This document shows, one piece after another, positions 7,476-15,167 of a DNA stretch of 18,077 nt. Position numbers and translations under genes: made by a program. Below the pieces are notes generated by a model. It saw nothing but the letters and a program-made list of their open reading frames with translations, ran no database searches and was not told the DNA's origin. The DNA lies in NCBI GenBank assembly GCA_012521525.1, contig JAAYMG010000134.1, positions 1 to 18,077 on the forward strand, read 5' to 3'. Numbering within the stretch: position 1 is the stretch's first letter; each line of letters opens with the position of its first letter. Source of the DNA: Clostridiales bacterium. Lineage in GTDB: Bacteria > Bacillota > Clostridia > Oscillospirales > JAAYOS01.

Positions 7476-7961
7476 ATGAAACAGATTTTGTTTGTTTGTA
7501 CCGGAAATACTTGCAGGAGCCCAATGGCTGCAGGTATATTCAATCATATTGCCGAGGAAACGGGATTGGATGCCCGTGCCTCATCGAGGGGTATCGCGGT
7601 GTATGCATCTGCACCTGCCACCGACAAGGCGGTTGTCGCGGCAAGTGCGTACGGCGCAGATATCAGTTCGCACATGTCGCAGAACATCACGGAAGATGAC
7701 CTGAAAAATGCCTATAGAATATACGGCATGACAAATGGTCATGTAAGAGTTTTGCTGTCTCAGTACCCGCAATACAGGGACAAGATATTCCCTATGCCGA
7801 CAGAGGATATCCCGGATCCGTACGGCGGCAGTTCGGAAATATACGAAGAAGCCGCGCGGAGGATAAGCCTTGCTGTCGAAAAGATCGCCGGCTTGCTGAA
7901 AGCAGAGGATGAAGGCCTGGATGGAGATCAGAATAGTACCGATGGCGTTTGCACACCTTGA
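7476..7961 (+). CDS. ywlE: Low-molecular-weight phosphatase, YwlE-like (probable protein-arginine phosphatase)
   Basis: This is a cytoplasmic LMW-PTP-fold phosphatase. The P-loop CX5R reads 'VCTGNTCRS' (nucleophile C8, R14), and the general acid is probably D114 in 'DIPDPYGGS'. Thr12 in the P-loop matches the Thr that gives Bacillus YwlE its preference for phospho-arginine over phospho-tyrosine. That supports a role in reversing McsB-type arginine phosphorylation, but specificity is inferred from one residue and no mcsB gene is in view. At 161 residues it is slightly long because of an acidic, polar tail after about residue 145 that overlaps the next gene. Its AAGGA (7459-7463) is 12 bases from the ATG, a long spacing. 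It is the first gene after the repeat-filled gap and begins the second + strand series. Confidence 0.85.
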   Translation: MKQILFVCTGNTCRSPMAAGIFNHIAEETGLDARASSRGIAVYASAPATDKAVVAASAYGADISSHMSQNITEDDLKNAYRIYGMTNGHVRVLLSQYPQYRDKIFPMPTEDIPDPYGGSSEIYEEAARRISLAVEKIAGLLKAEDEGLDGDQNSTDGVCTP

Positions 7962-8403
7962 TCAGGTGGTTGAAATAGACAACAGGAGTTTTTCGATACC
8001 CTGGTTCAGGAAAATGTTCTTTGACGAGCTTATGAACGAGCATGCAAGGTACTTTGTGGCAATTGCCGATGAAAAGACCCCCGTCGGTTATATCGGTATG
8101 CATGTCGTGTTCGATGAAGCTTATGTAACCAATATTGCCGTTTCACCCGATCATCGAAGGCTTGGGATCGGAAAGAAATTGCTGTCAAGGATCCTGGAAA
8201 CATGCAGGGAAATGGATGTAACGTCAGTCACTCTGGAGGTAAGGGTTTCTAACGAAGTCGCCATATCGCTCTACCGAAGCTTCGGCTTCAGGCCGGTCGG
8301 AAAGAGGATCAACTACTATCGAAATCCTACGGAAGACGCGTATATTATGCTGCTGGATATCTCCGATACTGACAGCAAACGATTTGGAAAACTCCGAAAT
8401 TAA
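7921..8403 (+). CDS. rimI: GNAT-family N-acetyltransferase RimI
   Basis: RimI acetylates the N-terminal alanine of ribosomal protein S18, and related enzymes act on other proteins. The GNAT acetyl-CoA motif RxxGxG is at R79, G82 and G84 ('DHRRLGIGKKLL'), preceded by the beta strand 'AYVTNIAVSP'. 'SNEVAISLYRSFGFRPVGKRINYY' is the typical motif B end of RimI. An ATG at 7909 is also in frame, but the ATG at 7921 has AAGG five bases before it and gives the usual opening 'MEIR'. With that start the protein has 160 residues and overlaps the phosphatase gene by 41 bases, in another frame. It sits before tsaD, as is common in Firmicutes, although tsaB and tsaE, which often accompany the pair, are not in this window. 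Confidence 0.9.
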   Translation: MEIRIVPMAFAHLDQVVEIDNRSFSIPWFRKMFFDELMNEHARYFVAIADEKTPVGYIGMHVVFDEAYVTNIAVSPDHRRLGIGKKLLSRILETCREMDVTSVTLEVRVSNEVAISLYRSFGFRPVGKRINYYRNPTEDAYIMLLDISDTDSKRFGKLRN

Positions 8404-8441
8404 ATAACTATAAACTCTAAAAAATAACTGTAAACTTTGAA
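8402..8441 (+). repeat. Pair of 20-bp direct repeats at the rimI stop
   Basis: AAATAACTATAAACTCTAAA (8402-8421) is followed at once by AAATAACTGTAAACTTTGAA (8422-8441), matching at 17 of 20 positions. The first copy begins inside the TAA stop of rimI. It looks like a small tandem duplication. The remaining bases up to tsaD hold only weak translation signals. Confidence 0.7.
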
Positions 8442-8486
8442 CATCGAATAAAAATGATTTGACCGGAATTGGAGATTTGAAGTAAG

Positions 8487-9581
8487 TTGACAGACAGAAG
8501 TACACACAGGAAACATGGCATCGGCACAAAAAATTCGCAAAATGATGACAGCTTGATACTGGCAATAGAATCATCCTGCGATGAAACGGCCGTAGCGGTA
8601 GTACGGGGAGGGCGCAGGATCTTATCAAGCGAAATCGCTTCTCAAATCGAGATGCACAGGATTTACGGAGGCGTCGTTCCCGAAATCGCGTCAAGAAAGC
8701 ACGCCGAAGTGATCGACGGGCTGTCTGCCCTCGCAATAAGGAATGCCGGTATCTCACTGGCTGATATCGACGCTGTTGCGGTGACATTTGCGCCGGGGCT
8801 GATAGGTGCTTTACTTGTAGGTTTGAACTACGCGAAAGGCGTTGCCATGGCCCTGGACGTTCCGCTGATCCCCGTACATCATATTCGGGGCCATGTAGCG
8901 GCAAACTACCTGGCCTATCCCGATCTCGAACCTCCGTTCATGTGCCTCGTCGCTTCCGGCGGGCATACACTTTTGCTAGGTGTGGACGGTTACACAGACT
9001 ATCGGGTGATCGGCTCGACACGGGACGATGCCGCCGGAGAGACTTTCGATAAGGCCGCAAGGGTCCTGGGGATCGGATATCCGGGAGGAAAGGTGCTCGA
9101 TTCGCTATCCGCGGGCGCCAATCCCGATGCTTATTTTCTCCCAAGGGCAAAGGTGGAAGGCTCACCTTTTGACATGTCGTTTTCAGGACTGAAGACAGCG
9201 ATCATAAACCTCGTCCACAACGCGGAGCAAAAGGGGGCAGAGCTTGATCTGCCCGGTCTTGCTGCTTCGATATGCAAGGCAATAAGCGATCAGATAGTTC
9301 CGAGAGCAGTTAACGCTTGCAGGGAATACGGATATAAAAAGCTTTGTGCGGCAGGAGGTGTTGTGGCCAATTCGGTCCTGCGTGCGGATCTGGCGAGGGA
9401 GGCTTCTGCAGCCGGTCTAGATCTTTATGTTCCTCCGGTAAGCCTGTGCGGCGACAATGCAGCGATGATCGGGAGCCAGGCGTTTTACGAGTGGGCTGCG
9501 GGCAGTATCGCGGATATGGAGATAAACGCCTATGCGACGCTATCGGCCGATTATTTGTTCGGCAAGTTAATTAGCAATTGA
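8487..9581 (+). CDS. tsaD: tRNA N6-adenosine threonylcarbamoyltransferase TsaD
   Basis: TsaD, with TsaB and TsaE, transfers threonylcarbamoyl to A37 of ANN-decoding tRNAs (t6A). The ASKHA-fold protein shows 'LAIESSCDETAVAV', the metal-binding HxxxH ('HHIRGH', H132 and H136), the nucleotide loop 'VASGGHTLLL', 'GETFDKAARVLGIGYPGG' and a closing 'SLCGDNAAMIG'. The frame allows only two upstream starts, TTG 8487 and TTG 8553. TTG 8487 has GGAG (8471-8474) 12 bases away and would add about 22 polar residues. TTG 8553 gives the usual family length and places the metal histidines at 110 and 114, close to E. coli 111 and 115, but lacks a clear ribosome binding site. The upstream start is given here with reservation. 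The partner genes tsaB and tsaE must lie elsewhere. Confidence 0.93.
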   Translation: MTDRSTHRKHGIGTKNSQNDDSLILAIESSCDETAVAVVRGGRRILSSEIASQIEMHRIYGGVVPEIASRKHAEVIDGLSALAIRNAGISLADIDAVAVTFAPGLIGALLVGLNYAKGVAMALDVPLIPVHHIRGHVAANYLAYPDLEPPFMCLVASGGHTLLLGVDGYTDYRVIGSTRDDAAGETFDKAARVLGIGYPGGKVLDSLSAGANPDAYFLPRAKVEGSPFDMSFSGLKTAIINLVHNAEQKGAELDLPGLAASICKAISDQIVPRAVNACREYGYKKLCAAGGVVANSVLRADLAREASAAGLDLYVPPVSLCGDNAAMIGSQAFYEWAAGSIADMEINAYATLSADYLFGKLISN

Positions 9582-9607
9582 CATAAGATGCCACAATCGT
9601 ATAAAAT
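9578..9607 (+). promoter_or_regulatory. Probable sigma-A type promoter for alaS
   Basis: A perfect -35 box TTGACA (9578-9583) overlaps the tsaD stop codon. An 18-base spacer leads to TAAAAT (9602-9607); alternatively, a 16-base spacer leads to TATAAA at 9600-9605. The alaS start is about 50 bases further on, leaving a leader too short for a T-box. Strength is inferred from consensus match only. Confidence 0.65.
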
Positions 9608-9643
9608 ATGCAAATCATCTGCAGTTTATCATTTACCTTGTTT

Positions 9644-9649
9644 GAGGAG
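9644..9649 (+). promoter_or_regulatory. Ribosome binding site deciding the alaS start
   Basis: GAGGAG lies 10 bases before the ATG at 9660. An in-frame ATG at 9588 lies within the promoter and would add 24 residues with no family match. Confidence 0.8.
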
Positions 9650-9659
9650 TTGCGAATTC

Positions 9660-12293
9660 ATGAAAAACCTTGGACTGAACGAAATAAGAGAGAAGTTCCT
9701 GTCATTTTTTGAGAGCAAAGGTCACCTTCGCCATCCCAGCTTTTCACTGATCCCGAGCGGTGACGCTTCGCTGCTGCTGATCAACGCCGGTATGGCCCCG
9801 TTAAAGCCGTATTTCTCCGGCAGCGCAGTGCCGCCCAGAACACGTATGACGACTTGCCAGAAGTGCATTAGGACCCCCGACATCGAAAGGGTCGGAAAAA
9901 CGGCACGGCATGCCACTTTCTTCGAAATGCTCGGCAATTTCTCCTTCGGAGACTATTTCAAGAAAGAGGCCATAACCTGGGCATGGGAGTTCATGACGAA
10001 GGAGCTTGAAATCGATCCCGATCGCCTTTGGATCACCATCTATACTGATGATGACGAGGCTTTTAAATATTGGACAGAAGATGTCGGCGTCGACCCGTCC
10101 CGCGTTTTCAGATTCGAAGACAACTTCTGGGAAATCGGGTCCGGTCCGTGCGGGCCGTGCTCTGAGATCCACTTTGACCGAGGAGAGGAGTACGGCTGCG
10201 GGAAGGAAACATGTGCCGTAGGATGTGACTGCGACAGGTATGTAGAGCTGTGGAACCTGGTGTTCACCCAGTTTGACGGTGACGGAAAGGGAAATTACAC
10301 TCCGCTGGCACAGAAGAATATCGACACCGGTATGGGCCTTGAGCGCCTTGCATGTGTGCTTCAGGGTGTGGGCAGCATATTCGAAGTTGATACTATTCGC
10401 AACATTATGTCGCATGTCTCCGATATTGCAGGAGTCAGATACAAGGAAAACGAAAAAAGCGACGTTTCTCTCCGCGTTATAACCGACCACATCCGCTCGA
10501 CGACGATGATGGTAAGCGACGGTGTGCTGCCTTCAAACGAGGGCAGGGGATATGTGCTGCGCAGGCTTCTCCGCAGGGCTGCAAGGCACGGAAAGCTGCT
10601 TGGGATCGACGGCCCGTTCCTGAGCAAAGTATGCGAAACCGTCATCCGGGAAAGCTGCGGCGCATATCCCGAGCTTTCCGAAAAAGCAGAGTACATCAAG
10701 AAAGTAATCGCTATGGAAGAAGAGCGGTTCCGCCTTACTATAGATTCGGGAATGAAGCTCCTCAGCGAGCGGGTCAACAGCCTGAAAGGCTCGGGAGAGA
10801 AAGTGTTGTCCGGCGAAGATGCCTTCAAGCTGTATGACACGTTCGGATTCCCGATAGATCTCACTCTGGAGATCCTGGAAGAAAACGGTCTGGAACTTGA
10901 CAGGGAAGGATTCGAAAACCTCATGTCGCAGCAGCGTGAGAGGGCCCGCGCGGCTCGCGCATCCCTGGGTGATGTTGGTTGGACGCATACCGATTTCGGA
11001 CTTGACAAGGAGATCACAACCGTTTTCACAGGTTATACGAGCCACATTGAAAAAGCAAAGATCCTGGCAATAGTCGCCGAGGGAGAGCTTTCATCCCAGG
11101 CAGAAGAAAAGCAACAGGTATCGGTTGTCCTGGATCGCACGCCGTTTTACGCCGAAAGCGGAGGACAGATATCGGACACAGGCCACATCAGTTCAAAGAG
11201 CGGCCGCATTTATGTCGAGAATGTCCAGAAACTGAGCGACGGCAAATTCGTCCACAACGGAGTCGTGGTCGAAGGTAAAATTTCCGCTGGAGACGAAGTA
11301 ACAGCAGAGATCGACTTGCAGCGCCGCAAAGCCATCATGCGTGCACATTCGGCTACACACCTTTTGCAGAAAGCTCTCCGTTCCAAGCTTGGAGAGCATG
11401 TAGAGCAGGCGGGTTCCCTTGTCGAACCGGACAGACTGAGGTTTGACTTTACTCACTTTGCAGCCCTGACACAGGAAGAGCTGGAAGACATTGAACGCGC
11501 CGTCAACGAAGCTATCCTGAACGGATATCAGATAGAGATAAGAGAAATGCCGATCGATGAGGCAAAGAAACTTGGCGCCATGGCATTGTTCGGTGAAAAA
11601 TACGGTGATGTGGTAAGAGTCGTTCGAATGGGCGATTATTCAATTGAGTTGTGCGGAGGCACGCATCTCGACAACACTGCCAAAGCAGGTTCCTTCAAGA
11701 TCATATCCGAATCGTCGATAGCTGCCGGTGTACGCCGCATCGAAGCAAAGGTTGGCTCTGCAGTGCTTGATGAGCTTGAAGCAAGGACAAGCATCCTCAA
11801 TGAAGTATCGGAGCTTCTGAAGTCAAGCCCTGCGGACCTGGTTAAGAAAGTCCGCCAGACTTTGGACGAGCTCAAGTCGCTGCGGCAGGAAAATGAGGCG
11901 CTGAAAGCAAAGGAAGCAGTCGGCAGTGTCGAGGGACTCCTGAAATCCGCCAGGAACGTAAAGGAACTGAAATTGATAACCGCCAATGTAGGAAATGTTG
12001 ATACACAGTCTTTGCGGACGATGGGAGACTGGCTGGTTGACAAAGAGCCGACCGTTGTTGCTGTGCTGGCTTCTGTTTCAGGGGATAAGGTAACTTTCCT
12101 TGCTGTATGCGGCAAAGAAGCCGTAAACAGAGGAATGAATGCCGGAAATCTTGTACGTCAGGTCTGCAGCGCAGCAGGAGGCAGCGGAGGAGGAAAACCG
12201 ACATCGGCTATGGGCGGAGGAAAGGATCCTGCAAAGGTGAACGAAGCACTCGCATTGGTTGAATCTTTCGTCAACGATGCAGTCAAGCAGTAA
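9660..12293 (+). CDS. alaS: Alanyl-tRNA synthetase
   Basis: AlaS charges tRNA-Ala and edits mischarged Ser and Gly. From the ATG at 9660 it has 877 residues, the standard size. The class II core opens with 'LGLNEIREKFLSFFESKGH' and contains 'MTTCQKCIRTPDIERVG' and 'ARHATFFEMLGNFSFGDYFK'. The editing-domain zinc ligands are at H563, H567, C665 and H669, matching E. coli H564, H568, C666 and H670 almost exactly. A coiled stretch (about 700-760) precedes the C-Ala domain, which ends with the glycine-rich 'GGSGGGKPTSAMGGGKDP'. All expected parts are present. Its own promoter seems to overlap the end of tsaD, so it may be transcribed independently as well as by read-through. No T-box leader, common before aminoacyl-tRNA synthetase genes in Firmicutes, is present. 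Confidence 0.97.
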   Translation: MKNLGLNEIREKFLSFFESKGHLRHPSFSLIPSGDASLLLINAGMAPLKPYFSGSAVPPRTRMTTCQKCIRTPDIERVGKTARHATFFEMLGNFSFGDYFKKEAITWAWEFMTKELEIDPDRLWITIYTDDDEAFKYWTEDVGVDPSRVFRFEDNFWEIGSGPCGPCSEIHFDRGEEYGCGKETCAVGCDCDRYVELWNLVFTQFDGDGKGNYTPLAQKNIDTGMGLERLACVLQGVGSIFEVDTIRNIMSHVSDIAGVRYKENEKSDVSLRVITDHIRSTTMMVSDGVLPSNEGRGYVLRRLLRRAARHGKLLGIDGPFLSKVCETVIRESCGAYPELSEKAEYIKKVIAMEEERFRLTIDSGMKLLSERVNSLKGSGEKVLSGEDAFKLYDTFGFPIDLTLEILEENGLELDREGFENLMSQQRERARAARASLGDVGWTHTDFGLDKEITTVFTGYTSHIEKAKILAIVAEGELSSQAEEKQQVSVVLDRTPFYAESGGQISDTGHISSKSGRIYVENVQKLSDGKFVHNGVVVEGKISAGDEVTAEIDLQRRKAIMRAHSATHLLQKALRSKLGEHVEQAGSLVEPDRLRFDFTHFAALTQEELEDIERAVNEAILNGYQIEIREMPIDEAKKLGAMALFGEKYGDVVRVVRMGDYSIELCGGTHLDNTAKAGSFKIISESSIAAGVRRIEAKVGSAVLDELEARTSILNEVSELLKSSPADLVKKVRQTLDELKSLRQENEALKAKEAVGSVEGLLKSARNVKELKLITANVGNVDTQSLRTMGDWLVDKEPTVVAVLASVSGDKVTFLAVCGKEAVNRGMNAGNLVRQVCSAAGGSGGGKPTSAMGGGKDPAKVNEALALVESFVNDAVKQ

Positions 12294-12351
12294 AGGTGTT
12301 GATTTTACACCATATAAGCTTTCTTATGTCCATGATACAGGCTTCAATATA

Positions 12352-12366
12352 ACCATAAAATATGGT
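12352..12366. promoter_or_regulatory. Inverted repeat before the HIT gene (possible operator)
   Basis: ACCATA and TATGGT form a perfect 6-bp dyad around AAA, ending 16 bases before the HIT start codon. A second small dyad, GGTGT (12295-12299) with ACACC (12307-12311), lies just after the alaS stop and is too weak, with no T-run, to be a terminator. No regulator can be named. Confidence 0.3.
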
Positions 12367-12382
12367 ATGCGAGGTGAAGAAC

Positions 12383-12724
12383 ATGTCGGAATGTCTGTTT
12401 TGTAAAATCGTTTCCGGAGAGATCCCCTCGAAAAAGGTCTATGAGGACGATAATGTCTATGCTTTTTACGACATCGATCCTCAGGCACCCGTCCATATAT
12501 TGTTCATCCCCAAGCAGCATATAGAATCGGCAGCGCATATAAACCAGGAAAACTCGGCCCTGACGGCAAGCATTTTTGAAGCGATTTCCGCAGTTTCCAG
12601 CCGGCTCAACCTGAAGGACGGCTTCAGAGTCGTTACAAACTGCGGGCCCCAGGCACAGCAGTCGGTCCCGCACCTGCATTTCCATTTGCTGGCCGGCCGC
12701 GATATGACCTGGCCGCCGGGCTGA
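12383..12724 (+). CDS. HIT-family (histidine triad) nucleotide-binding protein
   Basis: This is a small cytoplasmic hydrolase of the HinT/PKCI branch, which typically cleaves phosphoramidate bonds of AMP conjugates such as lysyl-AMP. The histidine triad is complete at H97, H99 and H101 ('VPHLHFHLLAGR'), and the N-terminus 'CLFCKIVSGEIP' is typical of bacterial HinT, with a CxxC pair. From the ATG at 12383 it has 113 residues, the normal size. GAGGTGA (12371-12377) sits 5 bases before that start and is preferred over the in-frame ATG at 12362, which falls inside the dyad upstream. It lies 17 bases before comEC. The physiological substrate cannot be read from sequence. Proximity to alaS is suggestive, since HinT acts on aminoacyl-AMPs, but it proves nothing. 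Confidence 0.93.
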   Translation: MSECLFCKIVSGEIPSKKVYEDDNVYAFYDIDPQAPVHILFIPKQHIESAAHINQENSALTASIFEAISAVSSRLNLKDGFRVVTNCGPQAQQSVPHLHFHLLAGRDMTWPPG

Positions 12725-12741
12725 TCTCGCGGTGAATGGTC

Positions 12742-15156
12742 ATGCGCAGGCTGATGAGCTTTGCATCAGGCTTTACCGCCGCCATTGCCATAATGATCAA
12801 TGCTCATGGAGAGATCCGGGTTGTCCTCGCCGCAGCGGCGGGGACAACCACGCTTTTGCTCTCAATTTTATATCTGATAAGATATTGCAAATTGCCATCA
12901 CAAATCTTCATAAAATGCAGTTCTGTTAGAGGACGTACACGAAAAATCTGCCCGGGTTCCGGCAAGGAAAGACCTATATGTTTTTCGGATCTGCCCGTGG
13001 GATTTTGCGGCGAACACTTGAATTCCGGAGGCAGGTATGAAAAAAGGGATCGAAAAAACCGTTTGATTTGTGCAAGGGCAATGATCATCCTGATCGGATT
13101 TTTGATCGGAAGTTTCTGGCTGGTAATGTTTGAATCTTTGATATATGTCCCGGCGATAGATTTATCCGGCAGGGAAGCGGCAGAGACCTTTGAAGTACTT
13201 GACTATCCCATGCGGTCCAGCCGGTCTTCAAGGATTTTTGCAAAGGACGGTGGAGGGCATAAGATAAATCTCCGTCTATATGATGATGTCGACGTGAAGC
13301 CAGGCGACAGGCTGACCGTACACGTCAGATTCTCTTTGCCGCAGGCAGTGCGTGACTTCGATTTTCTTACATATTACAGGGCAAAGGGTATTTATATAGA
13401 TGCGGAGCAAATAGGGGAAATCGCAGTTGAAAGTTCCGGCAATGTATCGCTAAAATACCTTCCTGCGGCAGCCAGGAAGGCAATAAACGAAAAGCTGGAC
13501 CGTCTGTTCGACGGTATCGAACTTGGGTTTGTAAAGGCGCTGATGACCGGAGACAGATCCGACCTGCCCCGGAGTGCGCAATTTGCCTTGACCGGTGCTG
13601 GCTTGTCACATATCATTTCAGTATCGGGTATGCATGTAGTGTTCCTTGTGAGTATGCTGCTGTTCGTTTTCAAAAGGCAAAAGACAGCTGCTATAGTTGC
13701 TGTACCGGTCATGCTTTTCTTTGTTGCCATGACCGGATCCGCACCTTCGGCGATCAGGGCATTAGTCATGCAAACGATATTATTGGCCGCAAAAATTGCG
13801 GGACGTGAAGAGGACCCGGTCACATCACTATCTGCCGCAATACTGGTCTTGCTAATAATCAATCCTTTTTGTATTATGGATATTGGATTACAGCTCAGCT
13901 TTCTGGCAACTCTGGGCATGATATTGTTCTCGCCCCGTCTTCAGATGAAAATATACTCTGCAATACCCGGTAAACGTCGCAGAAATCCGGTGATAAAGTT
14001 CCTTGTCAATGCGCTCTGTGCTACGATATCCGCAAATGCCTTGACGATGTTTCCCGTACTTTGGTATTTTGGTCGCTTATCGCTGATATCACCGCTGAGC
14101 AATCTGATGTCGCTTTGGATGGTATCACTCGTGTTTTACCTGTGTACGATCTGTGTGGTGCTTGCGTTTGTCTGGTTGCCAGCTGCAGAGTTCATTGCGA
14201 TCCCTATAAGTCTTGGAGTAAGGTACATCAACAGGATTGCTTCGATTTCCGCTCGTATACCATATGCAGTATTGGATCTTAAAAATCCGTTTATATTTAT
14301 CTGGATCATATTTATAGCTTTTTTATCACTGCTATGTATTTTTAACAGAAAGAACATGAGGCTAGCCCGGGTAGCTGCTCTGTTGGCGGCAACAACATTC
14401 GGCTGTTCCGTCATTTTGTCGGAGCTGGATATGCTTGACGGCGATATGACGATAGCGTTACTCGATGTAGGACAGGGGCAGTCTATCGTGGCCATGTCGG
14501 GCGCATACACCGTGATGATCGATTGCGGAGGGAACAGGTATCCAGGTGCTGGAAATATTGCCGCAGAATATTTGCTCAACAAGAACAGGCAAAAAATCGA
14601 TATGATAATACTTACTCATACTCACAGCGACCATATAAACGGAATCAAAGAGTTATCGGAAAACGTTGATATAGAGTATGCTGCCATACCGGCAACGATA
14701 GCATCTCAGGAGACAGCAAACACTTTGGCGGAATACGGTATAAAGGTTCTTGCAGTTGATGACAATTACCTGATAGATATGGCGGGATGCAGCATAAAGG
14801 TCTTTCGGCCGATCGTCAAGAAAAGCAATGAAGAGGAAACAATGTGTGTAATGCTGTCTGCGGGTGAGTTCAATGCATTGGTTACCGGTGATGCTGCTTT
14901 TATATCGGAAAGGATCCTGACCGAAAGGGAAGAGTTGCCCGACATAGAGCTTCTCGTTGCGGGACATCACGGTTCAAGAAAATCTACAGGCGATGTTCTC
15001 CTTGACGCAGCCAGACCCGAGGTGGCAGTGATCTCATCGGGAGAAAACAGCTATGGGCACCCTTCCGAAGAAACTCTGGGAAGATTGAAAGCTAGGGGAA
15101 TTGATATCTATCGGACCGACAAACAGGGTACAGTGGAAATTAGAGTGAAAAGCTGA
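12742..15156 (+). CDS. comEC: ComEC/Rec2-family DNA uptake channel
   Basis: ComEC is the inner-membrane channel that brings single-stranded DNA into naturally competent cells. Two N-terminal membrane segments (about 6-46) are followed by a loop, a third segment (about 112-135) and an OB-like extracellular region. Next comes the Competence domain, a bundle of membrane helices (about 240-550, starting near 'SHIISVSGMHVVFLVSMLL'). A C-terminal metallo-beta-lactamase-like nuclease domain begins at 'IALLDVGQGQS' and has HTHSDH at 626-631 plus the later 'VAGHHGSRKST' and 'SYGHP'. The frame is intact over 804 residues, so the gene looks functional. GGTGA (12731-12735) is 6 bases from the ATG at 12742 but touches the ATG at 12736, hence the start chosen. 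The loop at about 47-111 is long and holds six cysteines, which is unusual. Whether the cell is competent depends on comEA and pilus genes not seen here. Confidence 0.93.
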   Translation: MRRLMSFASGFTAAIAIMINAHGEIRVVLAAAAGTTTLLLSILYLIRYCKLPSQIFIKCSSVRGRTRKICPGSGKERPICFSDLPVGFCGEHLNSGGRYEKRDRKNRLICARAMIILIGFLIGSFWLVMFESLIYVPAIDLSGREAAETFEVLDYPMRSSRSSRIFAKDGGGHKINLRLYDDVDVKPGDRLTVHVRFSLPQAVRDFDFLTYYRAKGIYIDAEQIGEIAVESSGNVSLKYLPAAARKAINEKLDRLFDGIELGFVKALMTGDRSDLPRSAQFALTGAGLSHIISVSGMHVVFLVSMLLFVFKRQKTAAIVAVPVMLFFVAMTGSAPSAIRALVMQTILLAAKIAGREEDPVTSLSAAILVLLIINPFCIMDIGLQLSFLATLGMILFSPRLQMKIYSAIPGKRRRNPVIKFLVNALCATISANALTMFPVLWYFGRLSLISPLSNLMSLWMVSLVFYLCTICVVLAFVWLPAAEFIAIPISLGVRYINRIASISARIPYAVLDLKNPFIFIWIIFIAFLSLLCIFNRKNMRLARVAALLAATTFGCSVILSELDMLDGDMTIALLDVGQGQSIVAMSGAYTVMIDCGGNRYPGAGNIAAEYLLNKNRQKIDMIILTHTHSDHINGIKELSENVDIEYAAIPATIASQETANTLAEYGIKVLAVDDNYLIDMAGCSIKVFRPIVKKSNEEETMCVMLSAGEFNALVTGDAAFISERILTEREELPDIELLVAGHHGSRKSTGDVLLDAARPEVAVISSGENSYGHPSEETLGRLKARGIDIYRTDKQGTVEIRVKS

Positions 15157-15167
15157 AGGTGATATTG

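Noticed and set aside
6829..7524. Long - strand reading frame across the polA end and repeat gap
   Set aside because: It is antisense to conserved polA motifs and reads through the repeats in shifting frames. The hydrophobic, Ser/Thr-rich translation is what the complement of AG-rich DNA gives.
9584..9659. T-box leader before alaS
   Set aside because: The leader is only about 50 bases, with no specifier stem, T-box sequence or terminator.
13037..13066. Frameshifted second start for comEC (GGAGG then ATG near 13037)
   Set aside because: That ATG is in another frame and stops after nine codons. The upstream frame already has two ComEC-like membrane segments and runs through intact.
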